64,000 nucleotides of DNA from Comamonas piscis (GTDB taxonomy: Bacteria; Pseudomonadota; Gammaproteobacteria; Burkholderiales; Burkholderiaceae_C), in assembly GCF_014109725.1 (NCBI RefSeq), contig NZ_CP058554.1, forward strand, positions 1,736,001-1,800,000. Direction: 5' to 3'. This document shows positions 25,511-34,147 of the stretch, in pieces (position 1 is the stretch's first letter; each line of letters begins with the position of its first letter). The position numbers and the translations under genes were made by a program. The notes under the pieces are model-generated. The model did not search any database. It worked only from the letters and a program-made list of their open reading frames with translations, and had not been told where the DNA came from.

Positions 25511-26845
25511 ATGAAACCGATCCAAGTAGGCTTGTTGGGCATCGGCACCGTCGGTAGCGGTGTCTTCAACGTGTTGCAACGTAACCATGACGAAATTCGC
25601 CGCCGCGCTGGCCGTGGTATTGCGGTGACCATGGTGGCCGACCTGGACGAAGCCCGAGCCCGTGCCGTGGTGGGCGACCAGGCTAAGGTCGTCAAAGACG
25701 CCCGTGAGGTGATTGCCAATCCCGATATCGATGTGGTCATCGAGCTGATCGGCGGTTACGGCATTGCCAAGGCCCTGGTGCTGGAGGCGATTGCCGCCGG
25801 CAAGCATGTGGTGACCGCCAACAAGGCGCTGCTCGCCGTGCATGGCTCGGAGATTTTCAAGGCTGCTGCCGACAAGGGCGTGATGGTGGCCTACGAAGCG
25901 GCCGTGGCCGGTGGCATCCCCATCATCAAGGCACTGCGCGAAGGCCTGACCGCCAACCAGATCCAGTGGATCGCTGGCATCATCAACGGCACGACCAATT
26001 TCATCCTGTCCGAGATGCGTGACAAGGGCCTGGACTTTGACCTGGTGCTGAAAGAGGCACAACGCCTGGGCTATGCCGAAGCCGACCCGACCTTCGACAT
26101 CGAGGGCGTGGACGCCGCCCATAAGGTCACCTTGATGAGCGCCATCGCCTTTGGCGTGCCGGTGCAGTTCGACAAGGCCTATGTCGAGGGCATCACCAAG
26201 CTGTCGTCGGTCGATATTCGCTACGCCGAGCAACTGGGCTACCGCATCAAGCTGCTGGGCATCACCAAGCGCACCGACAAGGGCATTGAGCTGCGGGTAC
26301 ACCCCTCGCTGGTGCCCACCAAGCGCCTGATCGCCAATGTGGAAGGCGCGATGAATGCCGTGGTCGTGCATGGCGATGCCGTGGGCACCACCTTGTACTA
26401 CGGCAAGGGTGCCGGCTCCGAGCCCACCGCCTCGGCCGTGATTGCCGACCTGGTCGACATTGCCCGCCTGGAGGGCGCTGATGTGGCGCACCGTGTGCCG
26501 CCGCTGGCCTTCCAGAGCAGCACCTTGCGCGAAGCCGGCCAGGAACTGCCGGTGCTGCCCATGGCCGACATCACCACCAGCTACTACCTGCGCATGCGCG
26601 TGGCCGACGAGGCCGGCGTGCTGGCCAAGGTCACCGGCCTGCTGGCGGGCGCTGGCATCAGCATTGATGCGGTGCTGCAGCGCGAAGCGGACGAAGTCGG
26701 TGGCGAAGGCTCGACCCAGACCGATTTGATCATCCTGACCCACGACACGCGTGAAGGTGACATGGACAAGGCGCTGGCCGAAATCCAGGGCCTGCCCACC
26801 GTGCTGGCGCCTATCACCCGCATCCGCAAGGAAGAGCTGAACTGA
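25511..26845 (+). CDS. hom: Homoserine dehydrogenase
   Basis: The 444-aa enzyme reduces aspartate semialdehyde to homoserine for threonine and methionine. The N-terminal NAD(P) fold has GLLGIGTVGSGVFNVL. The catalytic domain has AAVAGGIPIIKALREGL and GIINGTTNFILSEM. A C-terminal ACT domain (SYYLRMRVADEAGVLAKVTG) at about residues 355-430 suggests threonine feedback control, as known for this class. AAGAGA lies before the ATG. thrC is normally the next gene but here follows a membrane peptidase gene. Confidence 0.98.
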   Translation: MKPIQVGLLGIGTVGSGVFNVLQRNHDEIRRRAGRGIAVTMVADLDEARARAVVGDQAKVVKDAREVIANPDIDVVIELIGGYGIAKALVLEAIAAGKHVVTANKALLAVHGSEIFKAAADKGVMVAYEAAVAGGIPIIKALREGLTANQIQWIAGIINGTTNFILSEMRDKGLDFDLVLKEAQRLGYAEADPTFDIEGVDAAHKVTLMSAIAFGVPVQFDKAYVEGITKLSSVDIRYAEQLGYRIKLLGITKRTDKGIELRVHPSLVPTKRLIANVEGAMNAVVVHGDAVGTTLYYGKGAGSEPTASAVIADLVDIARLEGADVAHRVPPLAFQSSTLREAGQELPVLPMADITTSYYLRMRVADEAGVLAKVTGLLAGAGISIDAVLQREADEVGGEGSTQTDLIILTHDTREGDMDKALAEIQGLPTVLAPITRIRKEELN

Positions 26846-26873
26846 GCATCAGCCACAGCAACGCCAACATCTA

Positions 26874-26907
26874 CCGCCAGCGGCCCAACCGGCCCTGGCG
26901 GTTTTTT
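26874..26907 (+). terminator. Intrinsic terminator after hom
   Basis: CCGCCAG pairs with CTGGCGG, with an inner GGCC/GGCC stem, followed by six T residues. It separates hom from the M48 peptidase gene and hence from thrC. Confidence 0.9.
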
Positions 26908-27046
26908 CATGGCTGCAGAACTCTGTTACTTTTTCGTAATGGCATAGCCAATTATTTTTACCAATAATGGCGCCTGACAAAGGCAGCCCTGCGGACTTCG
27001 GTCCGCAGCGTGCTGTCTATCCATAACAAAGTCAGGGAGTTGCACT

Positions 27047-29224
27047 ATGTCGGAAACCGACAAGAAATGGTTGGCGCTGGCCAAGCGCTGGGGGGTGTTG
27101 TTTGGTATTCCATTGCTGATGCTGGCCATCGGCATCTGGCAATGGTCGCGGGCGGATACGCCGATCAGCGATGTGGGCGCCAAGATTGCCGAGTACCAGC
27201 AGGTGGTGCGCGAGCTCGATGCCATCGAGGCACAAAAGCCCGGGCGCGCCACCGTCAAGGACAGTGAGGGCAAGGAATACCCCGTCCGACTGGTGAAACA
27301 AGAATACCTGCTGGCCATCCAGGACCTGCAGACCCAGGGCCTGAACGTCACCACCCGCAACCTGCAGCCGCTGCTGGCGGGCATCACCATGGCCTTCAGC
27401 GTGCTGGCGCTGCTCTGGTCGGCGCTGGGCGTGGTCTACCAACGCGGCATGGGTGCCAAGGCCCTGCAGTCGCGAGAGCAGTTGCTGGCCACCTTCCAAA
27501 AAGGCCGTAAGCTGCTGCCGACCTATATGGTCGTCATGGTGTTGCTGCTGTTTGGTGCGGCGATACCGCTGCTGGTCTACGAGATGATGCCCATTCTGCG
27601 CCACCGCAACTACAGCAAGGGCGACATGAAGCTCATGTTCATCCTCGGCGGCCTGGCGCTGTTTTTGCTGTACTCGGGCTGCAAGGTGCTGATCGATGTC
27701 TGGAAGGCGGCGCGCAAGCCGCTGGAGAACGAGCCGATCGAGGTCATGGGCCAGACCGTCAGCCGCCAGCAGGCGCCTGAGCTCTGGGCCTTTGTGGACC
27801 GCGTGGCTACCAAGACCGGCGCGGGCATGCCCGACCACCTGGTAGTCGGTCTGAACGAGGGCTTTTTTGTCACCGAACACCCGGTGCAGCTGGCCAATGG
27901 CAGCCTGCTGCCGCAAGGCCGGGTGCTCTACCTGCCCTTGCCCTACATGGCCTTTCTCAATGCGGGCGAGGTGGCAGCGGTCATCGGCCACGAGCTGGGC
28001 CACTTCATTGGTGAGGACACGCTGTACAGCCAGCGCTTCTCGCCGATCTACAGCGCCACCATCCACCACCTGGTGGCCATCAGCGGCGGCGAGCGGCATG
28101 AGGGCTCATGGATGGACATCCTGCGCCGGCCGGCCACCTTGTTTGGCGAGATGTTTCTGGACAGCTTTCACGAGGCGGTGCGCTACTGGAGCCGCAAACG
28201 CGAGCTGGCCGCCGACGCGGTGGGCGCCCAGGTGGTGAGCCCGCAGGCCGTCGCGTCGTCGCTGCTGCGCATCAGCGCGCTGGCGCCGCATGTGGATGCA
28301 GCGCTGCAGTCCAACTGGGACCGGGGTGAGACGGTGGAGGGCGGTGTGCTGGGCCATGTGCGCCAGCTCGTTGCTACCCAGGGCATGACCGACCCGAGCG
28401 AGCACCTGGACCAGCGCCAGGCCCACCCCACCGACACCCACCCAGAGCTGGCCGAGCGCCTGGCGGCGCTGGGCGTCCCGATCAGCCCCGAGCTGCTGGC
28501 CCGCGCGATGGACGCGCAGGGCAGCCAATTGCTGCAGGAGTTTGGGCTGGAGCAACGCAGCGCTGCCACGCCTGACCACAACGCAGCCAGCCAGGCCCTG
28601 CCCGCTGCCGGGCTGGATATGAATGCCTCCTTGCAGGATGAGCTGAGCAGCGCCGCCGCCGCCAACCGCAGTGCCAAACTGGCAGAGCTGCGCCGCATTG
28701 CCGCCCTAGCCAAGGACGAGGTGGTGATTTACGAGCGCTCCGCCTTCATGGTGGGCCTGTTTGTGTTTCTGGCCTTGGCCTGCGCGGTCGGGGGATTCTT
28801 TGTGTTCCAGGCTCAGCTGCACCTGGGGGTGGTCGCAGGGTTGTTGGCGGGCGCGGCCGGCTGCGCCTGGTTCGCCAAAGTGTTCTGGCAGGACAGCCAG
28901 AGCCCGGCCATGCTGCTGCAATCGGGCGGTGTGCGTTTGTTTAAGGCGCAAGAGCCGCTGCCCTGGTCGGCGATTGACGACTTCCAGTTCAGCCAAAGCA
29001 ACCATATGCTGACGGTGACCATGGTGCTGGAGGAGGGGGTACAGCCACCGGCGATGGGCGTGGGCAAGCGCCGGGCCCAGTTCCGCAAGAAAAAGCAGCG
29101 CCTGGCTGTCAGTTTCAAGGGCATCAAAAAGATGAAGAACCAGGCTTTTGTGGAGCTGCTGGTAGACCATTGGCGCGCCTACCATGCGCGCCAGGAGCTG
29201 CAGCGCATGGGCGAGCAGGTCTGA
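27047..29224 (+). CDS. Membrane-bound M48-family zinc metallopeptidase
   Basis: The 725-aa protein has an N-terminal membrane helix (about 16-34) and a pair of helices near 115-135 and 160-180, with another about 200-220. The M48 catalytic domain has zinc motif HELGH (H315, H319) and third ligand Glu386 in SRKRELAADAVG. A long alpha-helical region, two further membrane helices (about 565-610) and a basic C-terminal cytoplasmic domain follow. This is larger than HtpX or BepA. Role is probably envelope protein quality control, but substrates are unknown. A UUCG-capped hairpin CTGCGGAC/GTCCGCAG (26989-27008) lies in its leader. It splits hom from thrC and has its own flanking terminators. Confidence 0.88.
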   Translation: MSETDKKWLALAKRWGVLFGIPLLMLAIGIWQWSRADTPISDVGAKIAEYQQVVRELDAIEAQKPGRATVKDSEGKEYPVRLVKQEYLLAIQDLQTQGLNVTTRNLQPLLAGITMAFSVLALLWSALGVVYQRGMGAKALQSREQLLATFQKGRKLLPTYMVVMVLLLFGAAIPLLVYEMMPILRHRNYSKGDMKLMFILGGLALFLLYSGCKVLIDVWKAARKPLENEPIEVMGQTVSRQQAPELWAFVDRVATKTGAGMPDHLVVGLNEGFFVTEHPVQLANGSLLPQGRVLYLPLPYMAFLNAGEVAAVIGHELGHFIGEDTLYSQRFSPIYSATIHHLVAISGGERHEGSWMDILRRPATLFGEMFLDSFHEAVRYWSRKRELAADAVGAQVVSPQAVASSLLRISALAPHVDAALQSNWDRGETVEGGVLGHVRQLVATQGMTDPSEHLDQRQAHPTDTHPELAERLAALGVPISPELLARAMDAQGSQLLQEFGLEQRSAATPDHNAASQALPAAGLDMNASLQDELSSAAAANRSAKLAELRRIAALAKDEVVIYERSAFMVGLFVFLALACAVGGFFVFQAQLHLGVVAGLLAGAAGCAWFAKVFWQDSQSPAMLLQSGGVRLFKAQEPLPWSAIDDFQFSQSNHMLTVTMVLEEGVQPPAMGVGKRRAQFRKKKQRLAVSFKGIKKMKNQAFVELLVDHWRAYHARQELQRMGEQV

Positions 29225-29242
29225 TCTGGCCGTCCATCGCTG

Positions 29243-29270
29243 AGCCCCGGACGGTGTCCGGGGCTTTTTT
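29243..29270 (+). terminator. Intrinsic terminator after the M48 peptidase gene
   Basis: AGCCCCGGAC and GTCCGGGGCT form a perfect 10-bp stem with a GGT loop followed by six T residues, 18 nt after the stop codon. Confidence 0.95.
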
Positions 29271-29392
29271 GTGCCTGGGGCGGTGGGATGTGCGCAATCC
29301 TGCGCAAGCTGTGCCAGTACTGGCGGCTGCTGGATAATAGGCAGTTGCCCTTTGCCCCTGCGCGGGCCTTGTCCACTTATTTCGCACCCTCC

Positions 29393-30817
29393 ATGCTGTA
29401 CCTTTCCACGCGCGGCCATGCCGAACAAAAACGTTTTTGCGACATTTTGCTGGAGGGCCTGGCGCCTGATGGCGGCCTGTACATGCCCGTGCAGTACCCG
29501 CAGATCGATGATGCCAAGCTGACCGCGCTGCGCGAAACGCTCAGCAACAAGGGCTATGCAGCGCTGGCGTTCGAGATTCTGTCGCTGTACATCGACGACA
29601 TTCCCGCCGATGACCTGCGCGCGCTCTGCGACAAGACCTATACCGAAGCCGTGTTCGGCTCGGCCGCCATTGTTCCGCTGCGCCAGCTTGAAGGCCAGCT
29701 GATGATCGAGGCGCTGTCCAATGGCCCGACCCTGGCCTTCAAGGACATGGCGATGCAGCTGCTGGGCAACCTGTTCGAGTACGAACTGGCCCGCCGTGGC
29801 GAAGAGCTCAACATTCTGGGCGCCACCAGCGGCGACACCGGCAGCGCTGCCGAATACGCCATGCGCGGCAAAAAGGGTGTGCGCGTGTTCATGACCAGCC
29901 CGCATGGCCGCATGAGCCCCTTCCAGCAGGCACAGATGTTCAGCCTGCAGGACGAAAACATCCACAACATCGCCATCGAAGGCGTGTTTGACGACTGCCA
30001 GGACATCGTCAAGGCGGTCAGCAACGACCATGCCTTCAAGGCGCAGTACAAGATCGGCACGGTCAACTCCATCAACTGGGCACGCTTGCTGGCCCAGGTG
30101 GTCTACTACTTTGCCGGCTACCTGCAGGCCACCACGCAGAACAGCGAAAAGGTGAGCTTCACGGTGCCCAGCGGCAACTTTGGCAATGTCTGCGCCGGCC
30201 ATGTGGCCCGCCAGATGGGCCTGCCGATTGCCAAGCTGGTGGTGGCCACCAATGAGAACGATGTGCTGGACGAATTCTTCCGCACCGGTGTCTACCAGGT
30301 GCGCGGCGCGGCCCACACCTTCGAGACCTCCAGCCCCTCGATGGACATCTCCAAGGCCAGCAACTTCGAGCGCTTTGTGTTCGACCTGGTGGGCCGCGAT
30401 GGCGCCCGCCTGCAGCAGCTGTTCTCGCAAGGTGTGGCCAAAGAGGGCCGCTTTGACCTGCAGGCTGACCCGGCTTTCAAAGATGCTGCCGGACGCTACG
30501 GCTTTGTCAGCGGCAAGAGCACCCATGCCGACCGCCTGGCCACCATCCAGGACACCTACCAGCGCTTTGGCCAGATGATCGACACCCACACCGCCGACGG
30601 CGTGAAGGTGGCGCGCGAGCACCTGGGTGCCGAGCCGATGATCGTGCTGGAAACCGCCTTGCCGATCAAGTTTGCTGCCACCATCGAAGAGGCGCTGGGC
30701 CGCCTGCCCGAGCGCCCCGCCAAGTTTGAAGGCATCGAAGACCTGCCCAAGCGCGTGGTGGTCATGCCGGCTGATGTGGACCAAGTGAAGACCTATATCA
30801 AAGACAACTGCCGCTGA
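29393..30817 (+). CDS. thrC: Threonine synthase
   Basis: The 474-aa PLP enzyme converts O-phosphohomoserine to threonine. It starts MLYLSTRGHAEQKRFCDILL, the long-form ThrC start, and has the PLP lysine in GPTLAFKDMAMQLLG. The phosphate-binding GATSGDTGSAAEYAM and the SINWARLLAQVVYYF segment are also present. The ATG at 29393 is the family start; the frame is open further upstream across the untranslated leader. It is separated from hom by the M48 gene but followed directly by mobB and moeA. Confidence 0.97.
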   Translation: MLYLSTRGHAEQKRFCDILLEGLAPDGGLYMPVQYPQIDDAKLTALRETLSNKGYAALAFEILSLYIDDIPADDLRALCDKTYTEAVFGSAAIVPLRQLEGQLMIEALSNGPTLAFKDMAMQLLGNLFEYELARRGEELNILGATSGDTGSAAEYAMRGKKGVRVFMTSPHGRMSPFQQAQMFSLQDENIHNIAIEGVFDDCQDIVKAVSNDHAFKAQYKIGTVNSINWARLLAQVVYYFAGYLQATTQNSEKVSFTVPSGNFGNVCAGHVARQMGLPIAKLVVATNENDVLDEFFRTGVYQVRGAAHTFETSSPSMDISKASNFERFVFDLVGRDGARLQQLFSQGVAKEGRFDLQADPAFKDAAGRYGFVSGKSTHADRLATIQDTYQRFGQMIDTHTADGVKVAREHLGAEPMIVLETALPIKFAATIEEALGRLPERPAKFEGIEDLPKRVVVMPADVDQVKTYIKDNCR

Positions 30818-30888
30818 GCAGCGTCATCTGCGCCTGCAGCCCATGGGGGCGCAGGTGCGGGCAGGTGGATTATTCAGAAGGGCGGCTT

Positions 30889-31449
30889 ATGCAGGTGGTG
30901 TGTTTTGCAGGCTATTCCGGCAGTGGCAAGACGACACTGATCGAGCAGCTCATCCCCGTGCTGATCGCGCAGGGCCAGCGGGTGTCGGTCATCAAGCATG
31001 CCCACCACCGCTTTGACATTGACACCCCCGGCAAGGACACCTGGCGCCACCGCCAGGCCGGCGCCTATGAGGTGTTGGCGGCATCCGACCAGCGCGTGGT
31101 GCTGATGCGCGAGCTGCAAGAGGTGCAGGAGCCCGATGTGCATGCGCTGATTGCCCAGCTCGACAGTGCGGCCGACTGGGTGCTGGTAGAAGGCTTCAAG
31201 GACTGCGATCTGCCCAAGCTGGAAGTGCTGGCGAACGCGCCCGAAGCCAACGGCAAAGCCCCGCTGTACCCACAAGATGCCGCCGTGCAGGCGGTGGTGC
31301 TGTCAGCGGCCCGGCAGCTGCTGCCCGCGACGGCCCTGCCGCAGTTGCCCCGCGATGAGCCCGCCGCCGTGGCCCAGTGGCTGCTGGCGCACAGCGCCCG
31401 CTTTGCCTACACCCCGCCCTGTGTTTTTGAAAGCGCTACCGCCGGCTGA
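30889..31449 (+). CDS. mobB: Molybdopterin-guanine dinucleotide biosynthesis adaptor MobB
   Basis: The 186-aa P-loop GTPase (FAGYSGSGKTTLIEQL at residues 5-20) has VIKHAHHRFDIDTPGKDTWR, typical of MobB, and VLVEGFKD. It assists MobA in attaching GMP to the molybdenum cofactor. AAGGG lies upstream of the ATG. It lies 71 nt after thrC and 60 nt before moeA, as in many Comamonadaceae. The C-terminus is slightly longer than E. coli MobB. Confidence 0.94.
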   Translation: MQVVCFAGYSGSGKTTLIEQLIPVLIAQGQRVSVIKHAHHRFDIDTPGKDTWRHRQAGAYEVLAASDQRVVLMRELQEVQEPDVHALIAQLDSAADWVLVEGFKDCDLPKLEVLANAPEANGKAPLYPQDAAVQAVVLSAARQLLPATALPQLPRDEPAAVAQWLLAHSARFAYTPPCVFESATAG

Positions 31450-31509
31450 GGCTGCGGCAGCGATGATCGGCCCGCTTGCATGCGGCCGGCAACCGAAGGA
31501 ATGATTGCG

Positions 31510-32742
31510 ATGAACAGCCAGCCCCGTCCCCCCCTGAAATCACTCGATGACGCGCTGGCCGAGCTGCTGGCCCATGCCCAGCCGCTGCCGGGCAGCCAGG
31601 TGGTGGATACCTTTGAGGCCGATGGCCGCGTGCTGGCCGAGGCCTTGGTGGCCCCGCTGCAGGTGCCTCCTTTTGACAACAGCGCGATGGACGGCTATGC
31701 GCTGCGCGCCGCGGATCTGAGCGGGCCCGAGCTGGCCCTGCCGGTGAGCCAGCGCATTGCAGCGGGCAGCATCGGTGCGCCGCTGGTCGCTGGCACTGCC
31801 GCGCGCATCTTTACCGGCGCAGCGGTGCCTGCGGGTGCCGATGCGGTGGTGATGCAAGAGGAATGCAGTGTGCTGGAAGATGGCCGGGTGCAAATCAACG
31901 CCGCCGTCAAACCGGGGCAAAACATCCGCAAAAGCGGAGAAGACATGCAGCTGGGCAGCACGGTACTGACGGCGGGCACCAGGCTGGGCCCGGCCGAGCT
32001 GGGCCTGGCCGCCAGCATTGGCTGCGCCAGCCTGGCGGTGGCCCGCCGCCCGCGCGTGGCCTTGTTCTCTACCGGTGATGAGCTGGTCATGCCCGGCGAT
32101 GTTGCGCCCCAGGATTTGCCCGCTGGCAGCATCTACAACAGCAACCGCTTCTTTTTGCGCGCCATGCTGCAGCGCCTGGGCTGCGAGGTGCAGGACCTGG
32201 GCATCGTGCCCGACAGCTACGAGGCCACCGTGGCCGCGCTGCAGAAGGCGGCGCAGCAGAGCGACCTGGTGCTCACCAGCGGCGGCGTGTCGGTGGGCGA
32301 GGAAGACCATATCAAGCCGGCCGTGCAGGCCTTGGGCAGCCTCGATCTGTGGGCGATTGCAGTCAAGCCCGGCAAGCCTTTTGCGTATGGGCGCCTGGGC
32401 CAGGCGCATTTCATCGGTCTGCCGGGCAACCCGGTCTCCAGCTTTGTCACCTTTGCGCTGCTGGTGCGGCCCTTTTTGCTGCGTTTGCAAGGCGTGCAAG
32501 CGCCCGCTCCCCAGGCCGTCGACATGCGTGCCGATTTTGACTGGCCGCGTGCCGACAAGCGCCGCGAGTTTTTGCGGGTGCGTATCAATGCGCAAGGGGG
32601 GCTGGACCGCTTTGCCAACCAGGGATCGGGTGTGCTGACCTCGGCCGTCTGGGCCGATGGCCTCGTGGACAACCCAGAGGGCCAGACCATTGCGCGGGGC
32701 GACACGGTGCGCTTTGTGCCATTTGCCCAGTTGCTGGGCTGA
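31510..32742 (+). CDS. moeA: Molybdopterin molybdenumtransferase MoeA
   Basis: The 410-aa enzyme inserts molybdate into adenylylated molybdopterin. It has PPFDNSAMDGYALRAADL, IFTGAAVPAGADAVVMQEE, the MoCF-type domain with ALFSTGDELVMPGD and LTSGGVSVGEEDH, and the C-terminal barrel after GLPGNPVSSFVTF. The ATG at 31510 has GAAGGA 9 nt upstream; an ATG three codons earlier abuts that site and is less likely. moaD follows after 13 nt, so the two are co-translated. Confidence 0.96.
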   Translation: MNSQPRPPLKSLDDALAELLAHAQPLPGSQVVDTFEADGRVLAEALVAPLQVPPFDNSAMDGYALRAADLSGPELALPVSQRIAAGSIGAPLVAGTAARIFTGAAVPAGADAVVMQEECSVLEDGRVQINAAVKPGQNIRKSGEDMQLGSTVLTAGTRLGPAELGLAASIGCASLAVARRPRVALFSTGDELVMPGDVAPQDLPAGSIYNSNRFFLRAMLQRLGCEVQDLGIVPDSYEATVAALQKAAQQSDLVLTSGGVSVGEEDHIKPAVQALGSLDLWAIAVKPGKPFAYGRLGQAHFIGLPGNPVSSFVTFALLVRPFLLRLQGVQAPAPQAVDMRADFDWPRADKRREFLRVRINAQGGLDRFANQGSGVLTSAVWADGLVDNPEGQTIARGDTVRFVPFAQLLG

Positions 32743-32755
32743 GGAGGACGAGGCC

Positions 32756-33016
32756 ATGACGATGAAGACTCTGCAACTGCGCTATTTTGCAAGTATCCGC
32801 GAGGCCATTGGCAGCGGCAGCGAAGCCTATGGGACCGATGCCGCCACCGTCGCAGAGCTGCGCGATGCGCTGCTGGCGCGGGGCGAGCCCTATGCCAGCT
32901 GCCTGGCCCGGGGGCGGGCGGTACGCACTGCCGTCAACCAGGTGCTGCGTGAAGAGGGCGCCGAGCTGGCGACTGGCGATGAAGTGGCCTTTTTTCCGCC
33001 AGTGACGGGCGGTTGA
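32756..33016 (+). CDS. moaD: Molybdopterin synthase sulfur carrier subunit MoaD
   Basis: The 86-aa ubiquitin-like protein ends in the essential Gly-Gly (FFPPVTGG), which carries the thiocarboxylate. The core has LRYFASIREAIGSGSE and LREEGAELATGDEVAFFPPV. It is the sulfur donor subunit for MoaE. The ATG at 32756 follows GGAGG/GAGG; an ATG two codons later is also possible. The partner gene moaE is 1.1 kb away, beyond a structured repeat and two minus-strand genes. Confidence 0.95.
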   Translation: MTMKTLQLRYFASIREAIGSGSEAYGTDAATVAELRDALLARGEPYASCLARGRAVRTAVNQVLREEGAELATGDEVAFFPPVTGG

Positions 33017-33019
33017 GCG

Positions 33020-33319
33020 TTTAGAACTTGTTCAAAGTCTCTACGCAGCCGCGTTGGAGTGCAATCGGGATGAGTTCGAAGCGCTGGTCCGCAGCTTGCA
33101 CCGGGGTGCAAGCAAGGGCCAGCGCGCAGAAATCGCCCGATTTCACTCCAACCCTTCGGGACAGTGGCTTTGCGGCCGCCCGGGCAGGGGCGGTCTGCGT
33201 CGTTGCAAATCCTCGCAATAGCATGGCTATTGCTGCGGTATTGCGCGGCTGGGCGCCCCCCTCGCATCCCATCCCGCAAAGACACTGTCGCGGCGCGAGG
33301 AGACATTGAACAGGTTCTT
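33020..33319. repeat. Structured 300-bp inverted-repeat element (MITE-like or interspersed repeat)
   Basis: The ends are 20-bp imperfect inverted repeats: TTAGAACTTGTTCAAAGTCT at 33020-33039 against 33300-33319 (17 of 20 match). Inside, 33053-33069 pairs with 33136-33152 (16 of 17). That stem encloses a second stem (GCGCTGG/CCAGCGC) and a perfect TTGCACC/GGTGCAA hairpin. In the right half 33160-33175 pairs with 33274-33289 (15 of 16), enclosing GCAATAGC-atg-GCTATTGC. No plausible gene or transposase lies in it. It starts 3 nt after the moaD stop and ends inside the stop codon of the convergent gene. I saw no second copy in this window. Confidence 0.85.
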
Positions 33320-33656
33320 AGGCTGCGTCGTCTTCTGCCGGGCTGGGCAGCAAAAGCTCAGGTGCTCGCCATTCCAGCAGCTCCGCCAGGCGCAGCACCA
33401 CCCAGCGCGCTTCTTCCGGGCTCACGCCCGCGCCTTCGGCCTGCAGGCCGGCATACATGGTCTGCAAAATCGCGCTCTCGGAGGGCGCGCTTTGGTGGTA
33501 CAGGATCTGCGCCTGCTCGACCAGCATCTGCGCCAAGTCTTCGCAGAGCTCATAGCGTTGGGCAATCTCCGCCAGCGGCAGGCGCAGGCGCTGTTGGCGG
33601 CCCTGGAACAGGGCGATGAACGAATCGGGGATAAAAATCTGGCTGCCGTCTTGCAT
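33318..33656 (-). CDS. Hypothetical protein adjacent to the repeat element
   Basis: The 112-aa acidic, soluble protein begins MQDGSQIFIPDSFIALFQGR and contains RYELCEDLAQMLVEQAQILY and SPEEARWVVLRLAELLEW. It is mainly helical, without signal peptide or membrane segment. I cannot name a family with confidence. The ATG at 33656 is chosen because the strong coding signal begins there; no clear Shine-Dalgarno is seen. Its TAA stop lies in the terminal inverted repeat of the element at 33020-33319. It is followed upstream, 40 nt away on the same strand, by another small gene. Confidence 0.75.
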   Translation of the reverse strand: MQDGSQIFIPDSFIALFQGRQQRLRLPLAEIAQRYELCEDLAQMLVEQAQILYHQSAPSESAILQTMYAGLQAEGAGVSPEEARWVVLRLAELLEWRAPELLLPSPAEDDAA

Positions 33657-33696
33657 GGGGAATTTTGTAGTGTGATGCGCGTTCAGCGGCAGGCGC

Positions 33697-33948
33697 TCAA
33701 GGCGTGAAGCGCTTCTCAAAGCGGGCCACATCCTCCAGCAGTTCAAAAGTCACCACCTGGCCCATTTTGCGGTCGGTCTCGCGGCAGGCGGCATAGACGC
33801 TGGTCTTGCCCACCAGGTCCATCGCGGGGATGTCGATGATCGCGTAAGGGTAGGGCACGAACACATGGTGCTCGAACACAATCCGGTGCAGATTGCGCGG
33901 ATTGGGGTAGAGCAGGAAGCCGTGGGCATTCAGGGTCTGACTGGGCAT
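33697..33948 (-). CDS. Small hypothetical protein
   Basis: The 83-aa product starts MPSQTLNAHGFLLYPNPRNL. It contains FVPYPYAIIDIPAMDLVGKT and ends TFELLEDVARFEKRFTP, with several aromatic residues and no signal or membrane helix. The family is not recognised. Start is uncertain: ATG 33948 or ATG 33957 three codons upstream; neither has a good ribosome site. It sits between moaD and moaE on the opposite strand, with the 112-aa gene downstream, and these two may form an operon. Confidence 0.65.
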   Translation of the reverse strand: MPSQTLNAHGFLLYPNPRNLHRIVFEHHVFVPYPYAIIDIPAMDLVGKTSVYAACRETDRKMGQVVTFELLEDVARFEKRFTP

Positions 33949-34147
33949 GGAAAGCATCCAAAGAGAAAACAGGTCTTGCAAGCGGGTGGGCTGCCGGTGG
34001 AATGTGGACATCCCAGTAGCCCGAAGCTTGCAGAGGGCCACCAGTGTGCCGCAATCGCGAAGCTGGGGTGGCCCACCATGGTTTGCGGCGAGGCCCGGCG
34101 GGCATGCTAGGCTTGGGTTTTGCTGCCTTTTTTGCCGAGCCCTGCCC

